Source: Ulva prolifera
Lineage: Eukaryota > Chlorophyta > Ulvophyceae > Ulvales > Ulvaceae
Assembly: GCA_023078555.1 (NCBI GenBank)
Contig: CM041199.1
Span: 5,647,315-5,711,314, forward strand
Direction: 5' to 3'
DNA length: 64,000 nucleotides
Every line of letters starts with the position of its first letter. The first letter of the stretch is position 1. Shown piece by piece: positions 1-8,607 of this stretch. The notes beneath the pieces were generated by a model. That model saw only the letters and a list, made by a program, of their open reading frames with translations, was not told the origin of the DNA and ran no database searches. The position numbers were made by a program, and so were the translations under genes.

Positions 1-2045
1 CGGCTGTTTTGAGGATGATTAGTGTACTTGCGCTAAGTGGCGTGTATGTCTGCAGCAGACAACACCGAACAACAAACACGTTTTGACAGCACGAGCGTCA
101 AAGACAGTATTGTCTGCCATTGACCGTTATTAAATAACTTCCGAATCTTCAATGCTGAATTGCGACTGGTGAAATCTGTGTACTCCTGTACTTGGTCGCA
201 ATTGCGTTTCAGGAAACCTACTTTCACTGGACAGATGTCACTGGAAACGACAATCCACAGCAAAGTCCAGCATAGTTTGTGGATTTGCTACAAGGATAAA
301 GGCGGCAAGGCGGGCAGCACTGCAAAACCAGCAAGCTTGTAGATGTGCAGTGAGCTGCTGTGTCATTGGAATGCTTGCTGCACAGGCCCTGTTAGCACTT
401 GGCCTCCTGCTGGACTGTTGAGTAGTATCGCCACCAATGCAGAGAGAACAATTCAGTCTGCGGTGGGTGTGGCTGACGAGAGGCTCGAAGTAGCATCGTC
501 GAGCTCCAGGCCAGATTATGCTATCGTGTTCTTCGAGCACCCCCTCCCCTTCGCAAATATGTGATTCTCATCAAGAATCATACGTGCTCTGGCCACTGAC
601 TGCATCGCCGGAGACCAACACAGACTGTGTGAACCAACAACATGCTTTCAGGTGGCAAATGTGCAGCCACTTGGGTGGACCGCGAGGGAACTGCAACTGA
701 TGCTGGTTGTGCTTGCCTCACTGATCCTGCTTGATGCTGATTGTGCTTGCCTCACTGATCCAACGCTACATGCCGCGGCTCCGAGTTCCCCGCGATTCTG
801 GCGTGTTTACGTATCGGGTGGCTGCATGCATGTATTCGAGGCATGACTGCGTCAGACGTGATCAGTCCTCGAGCAGAACAACCGCGCTGGTCAACAACGT
901 TCCTGCGAGGCCGCAGAAATTGGGCACAAATATGCGCAAACCGTCACTGCAGAGTGCAAGCATTGCGTGTCGGTGAATCAGTTGATCGGAATTTAACAGC
1001 CGGTCAAGCAGCTGTCGCAGTGTCACTGGGTGGAAGCAACGAGGACGCCGCTTGCCTGTGGAACTCGGCATCATCATCGTGAAAGCAACTGTCAGCATTC
1101 AGGTCGCTTCTGGGCTGTCCTTTGAGGCTTGCTGCAAGCTGTGCACTTGCTGTCCGATCGCTCTCGCTCTTTCATCTGGCGAATGCACCGTCGCTGCTTC
1201 TTTTGAGCGGCACAAAGGCGCTACACTTCCGTGGCATCTCTTATTGGAGAACCGAGCACCAAGCTGTGGTGTCGAAGCAGGTGTGGGTACGCTCCGAACC
1301 AGGATGTCAGTGTCGCTTCACGAACTGTCTTGAGCGCCACAGGCTGCAGGCCACAGGCTGCCACTCGCAACTGCCTCATTGTATGATTATGCGCATGGCA
1401 CAATGATCTGTGAAGCTAGCTTTTTGGCTGCCGCACTCTCTGTGCCGACTGAATCCGTTGCGTCTAGGTCCGTGCTTCGTGAAGCGCCAGGATCAACAGC
1501 CGGCAAAGGCACATGTGACATTCGCGCGGTGACAACTTGCTTGTGATATATTAAGACAGCTATTAATACAGCTTGTATGTCTGGTATCGACTAGCGCTCC
1601 TGGTCTCGTGAGGTACCAGGCATCATTCCTCTTTCCATGCTTCGCTACGCAAGACGCAAGTCCACAAGGAAGCCTTGAGCCTGCCCTGGTCCACAACCGC
1701 GTGTCCAATGTTTATCTTCATTGGCATCGTATGTGGGGACGTGCTTGGCCGCCAGGGGAAGCCAGCGAGGCGTCAGTTAACAATGCTCGAGCAGCGGGCT
1801 GCAGCGCGCGGCTTGGCGCCTGTTCGAGCTTGCTTCCCCCCTGCTTGCTCACAAGTTCGTGGTCACGTCGAGCGCTTCACATGCTATGTTCGAATCGCTC
1901 CCCCTGCTGTGGCGCAGAGTCACGGGAGTAGCTGCGTTGCAGGTCACAGGCCAAAAGCAACATCTCCTGAGACACATCAAACCGCGGTGGGCAACGCTCA
2001 CAGTGACCAGCATTGACCTGCGTAGCCCCGGAAGCAACTGACACC
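1..2045. other. No supported gene; possible upstream/intron DNA of the myosin gene
   Basis: Only short open frames occur on either strand and none resembles a known domain. No myosin motor or IQ motif is recognisable, although the tail exons begin at 2046. A 30-bp sequence is imperfectly repeated at 698-727 and 732-761. If the myosin gene is complete, its 5' exons must lie left of the window or this stretch is a long intron. Confidence 0.5.
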
Positions 2046-4463
2046 ATGACGATCTCGTCTGCCAACCTCGTGGCACCCGATCAGAAGCTCGTCCTCACTG
2101 ACCTCAAGGAAAACCTCCCCATCCCGGCAACCTCCACTAAGCTGCCCGGCCACGGCAAGCTCCTCACTGCCGAGCACTCTACCGCAAGCGATGGCGCCCC
2201 CCATGGCACCAGCCGCCACTCCGCGGCAGCAGAGGTGCTGCAGCTGCGCGCCGAGCTGCACCGTGAGCGCCTCGCCTCCGCCGCTGCCAAGGCCGACTCC
2301 CTGCGCCTGATCGAGAACATGTGCGCTCAACGCGACGAGGCCCGCGAGCGCGCCCTCGGCCTCCAGGCCGCGCTCGACGCGCACCTCCGCGCCGAGGCCG
2401 CGAGGCTCGCCGACGACGCGCGCTCAGCACGCAGCACGCCCACGCCGCCGGCCGCAGCAGCCCGCATCGTCGCCGCGCCGCACCTGCACACGGCCCCCGG
2501 CACGGCGGGCGGGCCGCCTGCGTCGCAAGATGAGGCCGCACTGCTCGCGGCTGTCGCACAGCCCCTGGGCTTCCACCGCGGCCGCCCCGTCGCCGCAGCG
2601 CTCATCTTCCGCTGCTGCATGCACTGGGGTACCCTCGAGCACGACCCTGCGGCACTAGGCGAGCGCATCATCGCCGCCGTCACTCGCCATGCTGACTCCG
2701 GCAACATGCCTCCAGCAGGCGATGCGGCTGCGCACCGCTGCTACTGGCTTGCCAACACCGCCACGCTGCTGCTGCTACTCCAGCAGCACACCCAAGCCAC
2801 AGCCGTGCCGCCGCCGCAGCACCTCAGCCTCCTGTCCTCTGCACGCAGCAAGCTCAGCATGCTTGCGCGGTACCGCCCGTCTGGCACAGAAGTGTCTGCG
2901 CTCAGTGGCGGTGGCTTCCAGGCACACCACGGCGGCACCAGGCGGCCTGCTCACATCCTCAAGCAAGCGATGGCTGACTGCGTGGACAGCCTGATGACTG
3001 ACCTGCGGGACGGCGCGAAGCATGCACTGCAGGCGCCACTGTCGGTGCGTGCGCCCACACACCACCTTGCTCCTGGCAGGTTTCAAGTAGAGACTTGCGC
3101 ATCATTTCGGTTTCGTGCTGATTCCAGTGTTTGGCCAGGAAACTGCCCTGGCCCACATACACATTTACCAAAGCACTCCTCTGCTACACCGCTGCCCGCG
3201 AAGCTGCTCGATCCCTCCCAAAGGCTGTCTATGATTGCTGTTTGCCACAGCGTGCGCGCGATTGTTCAGCAGCTGACATATGTGCCGCCTTGCAGCTGTG
3301 CATCCAAGCCAGCAGCATCCGCTTAGCATCAAAGCAGAGTGCCGCTGCCACTGAGGCAGGGGCATGGGACACGCTCATCCAGATACTGCAGGGGCTGCAC
3401 GAGCAGCTGGCCGCGAACGAGGTGCCGCTGTTCCTGCGCCGCAAGCTCTTCCTGCAGCTCCTCAGCTTCATTAACGTGCAGCTCTTCAACCAGCTGCTGC
3501 TGCGCCGCGAGTGCTGCTCCTTTGCCAACGGCGAGTACGTCAAGCAGGGCCTCGCACAGGCACGCGATCCCCCCCCCCCCCCCCCCCCCCCACCAATCCT
3601 GCAGTGCATGAATCAGTGCTGCTGTGTGTGAGCTCGTGTGCTTGTGCGAGATCTTGTACCACAGGATGTTAGCTTCAGTCTACTGTAGTGTTGATGCGAC
3701 CACACTCCTCTCGTGGCAAATTACTGGCTGTTGGCCTGGCCTCTCATGCTAGCTGGCGGCTGCAGGTGGAGGAGTGGCTGTTGGGCATGGGCGCAGAGGT
3801 CGCGGGGGAGAGCTGGGACGAGCTCAAGTACATCCGCCAGGCGGTCAACTTCCTGGTGCTGCACGCCAAGCAGAAGAAGACTCTCGACGACATCCAGCAG
3901 AACCTCTGCAGCGCCCTCTCCGTGCAGCAGCTCTACCGCATCTCCACGATGTACTGGGACGACAAGTTTGGCACAGAGACCGTCTCCCCGGAGGTGCTGC
4001 AGCAGATGCGCGGCGTCATGCAGGTGCACGCCCTTCACCTCACTACCTCTTGCTCACTATCTGAAACATCACAATCTCCGCGGTTGTGTGACAACGGCCT
4101 CGGATCTGCTCTACGCGCCTCAGTTGAATCGCTCGCTGTTGTGTCACCAGATACTTGGGTCTAATTTCCGGATTCCGCTTGCGGTAGTTTGCCAGGCGAT
4201 GACCTGTAGGTATGCCACGACATAGCATTCTGACGGATGTGGCGTATTTGCAGCGGCAGCAGGGCTCAGCGTCGCACTCCTTCCTGCTCGACGACGACAG
4301 TTCCAACCCCTTCCAAGCTGCCGAGATGCAGCTGAGCATGAACGACAAGGTGTTGTACAGCGCGATGCCCGTGCCGGAGCCGCTGCAGGGCAACAAGGCC
4401 TTCGACTTCCTGCAGCGAGATCTTCAGCTGTCTGCCCTCGCCGTGCAACCGCCCCAGCAGTGA
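2046..4463 (+). CDS. Class XI-type myosin, C-terminal tail with DIL domain (four exons, probably 5'-incomplete)
   Basis: Proposed exons are 2046-3044, 3296-3559, 3766-4023 and 4254-4463, all phase 0, giving 576 residues. Residues about 60-130 look like a short Ala/Arg/Glu-rich coiled coil. From about 170 on, the globular tail of plant and algal myosin XI is clear: GFHRGRPVAAALIFRC, then SFINVQLFNQLLLRRE at about 391-406, SWDELKYIRQAVNFL, LYRISTMYWDDKFG and SFLLDDDSSNPF. In this family the DIL tail binds organelle or vesicle receptors while the motor walks on actin. No motor or IQ repeats are visible, so this is either the 3' part of a larger gene or a motorless tail. The 2046 ATG is the first in frame after an in-frame TGA at 2004; an internal exon using an AG near 2010 is equally possible. 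Donors are GTGCGT (3045), GC (3560) and GTGCAC (4024); acceptors are TTGCAG, CTGCAG and TTGCAG. GC3 is far higher than in the surrounding repeats, as expected for a host gene. Confidence 0.85.
3560..3765 (+). other. GC-AG intron of the myosin gene
   Basis: The exon before it ends at codons for G-L-A-Q (CAG at 3557-3559) and the next bases are GCACGC. The acceptor is CTGCAG at 3760-3765, and the following exon starts with V-E-E-W, which is where the conserved DIL domain continues. No GT near 3560 keeps the frame and the homology, so a non-canonical GC donor is the simplest reading. Confidence 0.65.
3569..3591. repeat. Poly-C tract (23 C)
   Basis: An uninterrupted run of 23 cytosines lies nine bases into the GC-AG intron of the myosin gene. 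It is likely length-variable and prone to sequencing error, but being intronic it does not affect the protein. Confidence 0.9.
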
Positions 4464-4795
4464 GCCACCGCTGCCGCCCCGTGCGCAGGCACTCTGCTGA
4501 ATAGACTCCCCCTGAGATGATGGATGGCGGCGGCGCATCACATCGTCCCTGTGCTCGCATGGCTTTGTTTCGTCTCCTGCTCAGAGATGACAGGCCGGGG
4601 GCGCACATGCTAGCCAGAGACACAATGGGCAGAGCAGAGCATCATGTATGCAGAGATTTGGAGGCACCAAATTCATTGAATCGATACTCCCAGCGATGTG
4701 GCCGCTATACACATTGTGGTGACCACTGCAACGGTCCATCGTAGCTATACCAGTTGTAGTCATTGCAGGTGCCGCAGTGTTGCTGAAAGTGTTGC
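4464..4795. other. Myosin 3' flank, nothing recognised
   Basis: Directly after the myosin stop. No long ORF, RNA gene or repeat was recognised; it presumably holds the 3' UTR and the downstream spacer. Confidence 0.4.
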
Positions 4796-4975
4796 CGCTT
4801 GTAGATCCAATAGTTGAGAGAGATTGCCACGGCATCAGGCCACGTGTCTAGATCGAGGAACCTGCAATGGATGACAAGTTGACCATGTTTGTAGCGTAGA
4901 AGTGGAATGCAAACACGTATGCAGACTTTTTTGTTTGACATCGCCCCGTCGTGTGGAGCACTTGTCCCTTGGCTT
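4796..4975 (+). pseudogene. Decayed LINE-R fragment (C-terminal coding end)
   Basis: Patches such as GAGATTGCCACGGCATCAGG, then CGTATGCAGAC, then a decayed version of the CATCGCCCGGTCGTG stretch follow the order seen in LINE copy L1 at 26810-26960. There are many substitutions and indels and no open frame. It is an old copy of the same or a sister LINE family. Confidence 0.55.
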
Positions 4976-5155
4976 CAAGCTAGTGGATGTGTTGTGAGTG
5001 TTGTGACAGGAGTTATGATAGCAGTCATATGCGGGTGGTAGTGAGCAAAACACGTCGAGTACGTTTTAGAGTTGTGTTGGATGAGTAGAAGAATCGGCGG
5101 ATCATTGTTGTTTATGCAATGCCAGATAGATTGTTCTTTTGTTGTGCCATGCATT

Positions 5156-5400
5156 GCCATTGAGTCTTACGGGAAGCTTGGGCTGCGGGCGGAGGAGTAC
5201 ATCTAAGAGTTGGGCAGATTACCACGGCATCAGGCCGGGTCACCACGTTGGTGTTTGTGATGAATGCTTACAAGTTGATTTCATGTGCGCTGTAGAAGCG
5301 GAATGTTAGTATGTATGCCCACACGTTGACGGCCATCGCCCGGTCGTGTGGGAAGCATCTCACCCTTGGCTTTGACGTGGCACCATTGGTTACACATGCT
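5156..5400 (+). pseudogene. Decayed LINE-R fragment, second copy
   Basis: This stretch aligns by eye with L1 26750-26990: the gagtcttacgggaag, gaggagtacatc, gcatcaggccgggtc, tttgtgatgaatgc, gacggccatcgcccggtcgtg and catctcacccttggc patches are collinear. Substitutions and a stop (TAA in the eagtacatctaag patch) show it is not functional. It ends just before the first copy of the 127-bp direct repeat near the DIRS recombinase. Confidence 0.7.
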
Positions 5401-5409
5401 GTGATGAGT

Positions 5410-5536
5410 ACATTGTTACTGCACTGCGCCGGCATTGTGACGGCTTGTTCACGAGAAGATGTGCTAGAAACGTAAGCATGTACCTGCTGCCAGCGGGGTC
5501 TACAGGTCTGACGTTCAGACCTGCCCTCATACTGCC
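5410..5536 (+). repeat. Direct repeat, copy 1 (ends in a hairpin)
   Basis: About 127 bp repeated almost identically at 6152-6279. It starts CATTGTTACTGCACTGCGCC and ends after a perfect hairpin at 5503-5523 (arms CAGGTCTGA / TCAGACCTG, 3-nt loop). It lies upstream of the tyrosine recombinase gene and is a candidate terminal or split direct repeat of the DIRS-type element (inference). Confidence 0.8.
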
Positions 5537-5655
5537 CGGGCGGCGGGCGGGTAGGGCCAGTATGACGCCGGCGGCGCCGCAGCTGTGAACAAGCTCGCCA
5601 ATTGAAACCGCTCATGTAAATCACAAACCCAGCAGTACAAACTACTGCCTTCTGC

Positions 5656-5925
5656 TTGCATGCCTGCTGCAGCCGGTGTGCACCGCTCTTGGTCTTAATT
5701 GCCGTGCTGTGGAGCTTCCAGGCCGCGCCTTCGAATGGATCCGGCTGTGCAGCTCATCACGCCGCCCCCACCTACCTGGTGGACCTGGAAAGCTCCAGTG
5801 ACGACGAGGCTATCCTTCCTGCTGTCCCTGCAACCACAGCTCCGGCCCCCTCCGTGTCGGCTGCTCCAACCAGCGTCAGTGATCGCCAGGGCGGCGGGCG
5901 GGTGCGATCCTATTTGAACGGTTGA
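5656..5925 (+). other. Small ORF between the two direct repeats, function unknown
   Basis: An 89-codon open frame between the repeat copies. It begins with a hydrophobic stretch and has an acidic patch LVDLESSSDDE followed by a Pro/Ala/Ser-rich tail. No family is recognised. A GC-rich 15-mer (GGGCGGCGGGCGGGT) near its end, 5889-5903, also occurs at 5538-5552 just after the first repeat, so this may be element DNA rather than a gene. Confidence 0.2.
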
Positions 5926-6151
5926 CAGCCGTCAACTCTTGTATCAATGAGAATACAGCGTGCCTGTACAGCAAGTCAGCCCAGCATTGTACAGGCTGTT
6001 CGCTACTTGTCTGTTCCATGCTCAGCACGCTGTCTGCGCTTTCTTGCTGGTTCGTTTCTCGTGCAGCGAGCCGCTGTTCGTCTGCCCCTGTCACCACCTC
6101 AGCAATTTGTCGCAGCTCATTCTTTTGCTTTGCATCATTACAGTGAAGAAG

Positions 6152-6279
6152 ACATTGTTACTGCACTGCGCCGGCATTGTGACGGCTTGTTCACGAGAAG
6201 ATGTGCTAGAAACGTAAGCATGAACCTGCTGTCAGCGGGGTCTACACGGTCTGACGTTCAGACCTGCTCTCATACTGCC
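6152..6279 (+). repeat. Direct repeat, copy 2
   Basis: Near-identical to 5410-5536, including the hairpin-forming GGTCTGACGTTCAGACC. It sits 46 bp upstream of the recombinase start, where DIRS-type elements often carry internal repeat copies. Confidence 0.8.
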
Positions 6280-6325
6280 TAGCTCCTCGCTTACGTTCCC
6301 ATTCTTCTCGCAACAATATATTGCA

Positions 6326-7560
6326 ATGCAGCGTGCGCGTGTGGAGCACCTGTCGCTGCGGCATTTCGGGCGGTCGAAGCCCGACCTACGCAAAGCCGGG
6401 GCCCCGCGCGGACTGACCCAGGCCGAGCAGGAGGCAGCGCTTTATGGCGCTGTGCGCGGCCACATCGCCGATGAGAGTGCGCTGCTGCGCGGCGCCCGCA
6501 CCGTGGCGAACATCGACCGGGCGCACCGAGAGTTCAGCGACTTTCTGCTACAGTGGCGCACCAACGCTGCCGGCCAATGGGCCACATGCACGCCCGAGCT
6601 GGTCTTGGTCTACCTCCGCGATGTCGTGTCTCAACGCACCGGTCGGGACGGTGCCGAGCTCACCGCCTCCACATTGAGGCAGCTAGTGTCGAACCTCAGC
6701 ATGTACTTCTGCAAGATCGGCCGCAGCGAACCATGGGATGAGTTAGACCACAGAGGGAATCCCGCTGCCAGCAGCCTGGTGCGCAACCACGTTGAGATGG
6801 CCGAGCGGCGTCAGCACGCAAACGGCGTGCGCGAGCGCAGCGCTGTGCCGGTGACCCTAGGAGTTGTGGGGCAGTTGTTACGCCATTTAGACGCCTGCGA
6901 GACCGCAGTGGGCGCGCAGCCTTCTGTCCTGGAACAGTTGCGTCGCGCACGAGACGCTGCTTTATTAGCGCTGCTGTGGCACAGCGGCCGGCGCGGTGCG
7001 GATCTGTTGCGACTGGGCTGGCACCATGTGTACGCACAGGGCACTCGTCCCGTGGACAGTTCCCCGATTCTCAGTTACTGGCGGGAGGGGTTCGGCGCTG
7101 CGGAGCTGCCGAGCGGCATACTGCTCACCCTTGACGAGCTGAAGAATGCGAAGCGGCTGCGACCCCTATCCGTAGAGGTGACGACAGAGCCTATCGCTAC
7201 GGCGGAGTTGTGTGCGGTCAGGCGCTTACAGCATTTGCTCAATCTGCAGCGTCGCCACGGCGAGCCCGAGGGGCAGCCCGTTTTCTGTAGTTATGTAACC
7301 GTCAATCCGCCGCGAACAGCTCTGACCACATCCGGATTCGCCAACCGTTTTGACCGCTTTGCTACCGCTGCTCTACCCAGCTCGGGGCCCCAGGTGTACA
7401 CTGTGCATGGACTGCGCCGCGGTCGCATGTAGCATGAGCGAGAGGCTGGCGGCTCTGTGCCGGACATCATGCAGCTAGCTGGGTTGAGCACTGAATCTGT
7501 AGCCCACATGTATTTGGATCCTGGACGTCATCTAGCAGGGCTTAGCAGGGCTGCGGTGGT
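6326..7560 (+). pseudogene. Tyrosine recombinase of the DIRS-type element, broken by an in-frame amber codon
   Basis: The ORF runs 368 codons to TAG at 7430-7432, but the same frame continues with clear recombinase sequence. Catalytic landmarks: the first Arg in HSGRRGADLLRL (about residue 220), the box II H-x-x-R in VHGLRRG (about 360-366), and the nucleophile Tyr in AHMYLDPGR, which lies some 25 codons past the stop. In this family the enzyme inserts the circular cDNA by strand exchange instead of using an integrase. The ATG at 6326 is the first in frame after the repeat copy. As written, the protein would lack its catalytic tyrosine, so the copy is dead unless the stop is read through. A CAG-to-TAG change would explain it, but there is no intact copy to compare. 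Confidence 0.8.
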
Positions 7561-7675
7561 GAGGATGTGCTCACACTGCTCTCCTGCAGAATTTGCAGTC
7601 GCCCAGGCCAGGGGCCATGCAGTGCTTATTTGCATAGCGTGTGTCAATTGTAATCAACCTACATCCTTACACCCA
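7561..7675. other. Junction between convergent DIRS coding regions
   Basis: A short stretch between the end of recombinase homology (+) and the end of the RT/RNase H frame (-). The recombinase frame stays open into it but without recognisable similarity. Confidence 0.35.
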
Positions 7676-8254
7676 TTAGGCCCCAGGCCATCGGACGTGG
7701 ACTGCTTGCATGGGCACCTTCCATCCACCCACAGCGGTCTGCGCCGGCACTCGGCTAGTAGGCTGCACCATCACACTGTGTGGCCCCGTCAGCTGCTTTT
7801 GGTGCACGATCGGCAGTCTGTGCAGCAATGTGGTGACCTCCGCCGACACTCGCCGCGGCAGTACCACTATCGCCTGCGCGCGCTCTGTTTCCACTTTCCG
7901 CAGCACATTCAACAGCATAGACACTGGCGGGAACAGCCACAACAACGGACGTCCAGGCTTGTGTTGACCAGCCCGGTGGGGCCACGCGTCCCATGCCTGC
8001 GCCATGCCGTCCACCGCAACACACCGCCCATCGTACATGTCACTGAAATACACGTCTCACATGTGTGCCTGCGTGCTGGCCAAGCAATCGACGTCCGGCG
8101 TTCCCATTTTGGCGAACAGTTGCTCCTGTGCCATGCGCTTTGAGAAGCGCAAGTCTGTTTTATCCTCCCATTTCGACGACGCGTCCGCGACACGCAGCGC
8201 TGCATGCTCTCGCGGCACCCGCACAAATGACAGATCAACGCCAGCCTGCCATGC
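7676..8254 (-). pseudogene. DIRS RT/RNase H polyprotein, C-terminal part
   Basis: Reading leftwards from 8254, the frame gives VDLSFVRVPREHAALRVAD, then a SSKW and GTPDVDCLAS region typical of the end of the DIRS RNase H (usually DxLSRW and DLFAS-like). After an in-frame TGA near 8048 it continues with MYFSDMYDGRCVAVDGMAQ and FPPVSMLLNVLRKV down to 7676. The TGA may be a decayed CGA (Arg). At 8254 the frame is cut by the CopA-1/T1 insertion and resumes at 13363 after one CATGC is removed. Confidence 0.75.
8250..8254. repeat. Left TSD (CATGC) of the CopA-1 + T1 composite
   Basis: CATGC occurs at 8250-8254 and again at 13363-13367. Removing everything between, plus one copy, restores the RNase H reading frame (LHVRA joined to WQAGVDLSF). 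The composite therefore behaves as one insertion with a 5-bp duplication. Confidence 0.85.
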
Positions 8255-8563
8255 TGTTGAGAGAAGTGTGTCTAGCCTAGTGCTGAGCGCCCGCTGAGTA
8301 GACATGCTGACTCGCGCTGACTCGCGCTGACACGTGCTGAGTCAATGTAGCGGCTAATGCATATCATGCAGCAACAGTGTGCTAGTGGTCATGACTGTGG
8401 GATATTGATCTGCATATAGTGTAGCTGTAGTTAGTGAGCATCACAGAGTGCTTGCTAACGACCCACATGTCGTGACAGGTGTGACCTCAAACTCATTGCA
8501 TAAATATGTCGCCCTCTCTCATGTAAACACAGAGTGCTTGCTAACGACCCACATGTCGTGACA
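8255..8563 (+). repeat. CopA-1 5' LTR
   Basis: Starts TGTTGAGAGAAG and ends GTCGTGACA. Its 3' part contains a 35-bp module (ACAGAGTGCTTGC...GTGACA) at 8443-8477 repeated at 8529-8563, separated by 51 bp. GCATATAGTG near 8412 is a weak TATA-like element. Confidence 0.9.
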
Positions 8564-8573
8564 GGTTATGGGC
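8564..8573 (+). promoter_or_regulatory. CopA-1 primer binding site, half-tRNA-iMet type
   Basis: GGTTATGGGC directly follows the LTR; the CopA-3 copy has GGTTATGGGCCC. This complements the anticodon-loop region (GGGCCCATAACC) of plant-type initiator tRNA-Met, not its 3' end. Drosophila copia is known to prime from such a cleaved 5' half of initiator tRNA. Confidence 0.65.
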
Positions 8574-8607
8574 TTTTGACGCATCCACTGCGTTTCAAAG
8601 ATCTGAA

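Noticed and set aside
1..2045. Several 60-128 codon ORFs as genes
   Set aside because: They overlap each other on both strands, have no domains or codon bias, and match chance expectation for this composition.
7457..8143. Separate + strand gene after the recombinase
   Set aside because: Its first 35 codons are the recombinase C-terminus in the same frame; the rest is antisense to RNase H.
8564..8575. Classical 3'-end tRNA PBS for CopA
   Set aside because: The site does not start with TGG, and it fits the initiator tRNA-Met anticodon arm much better.
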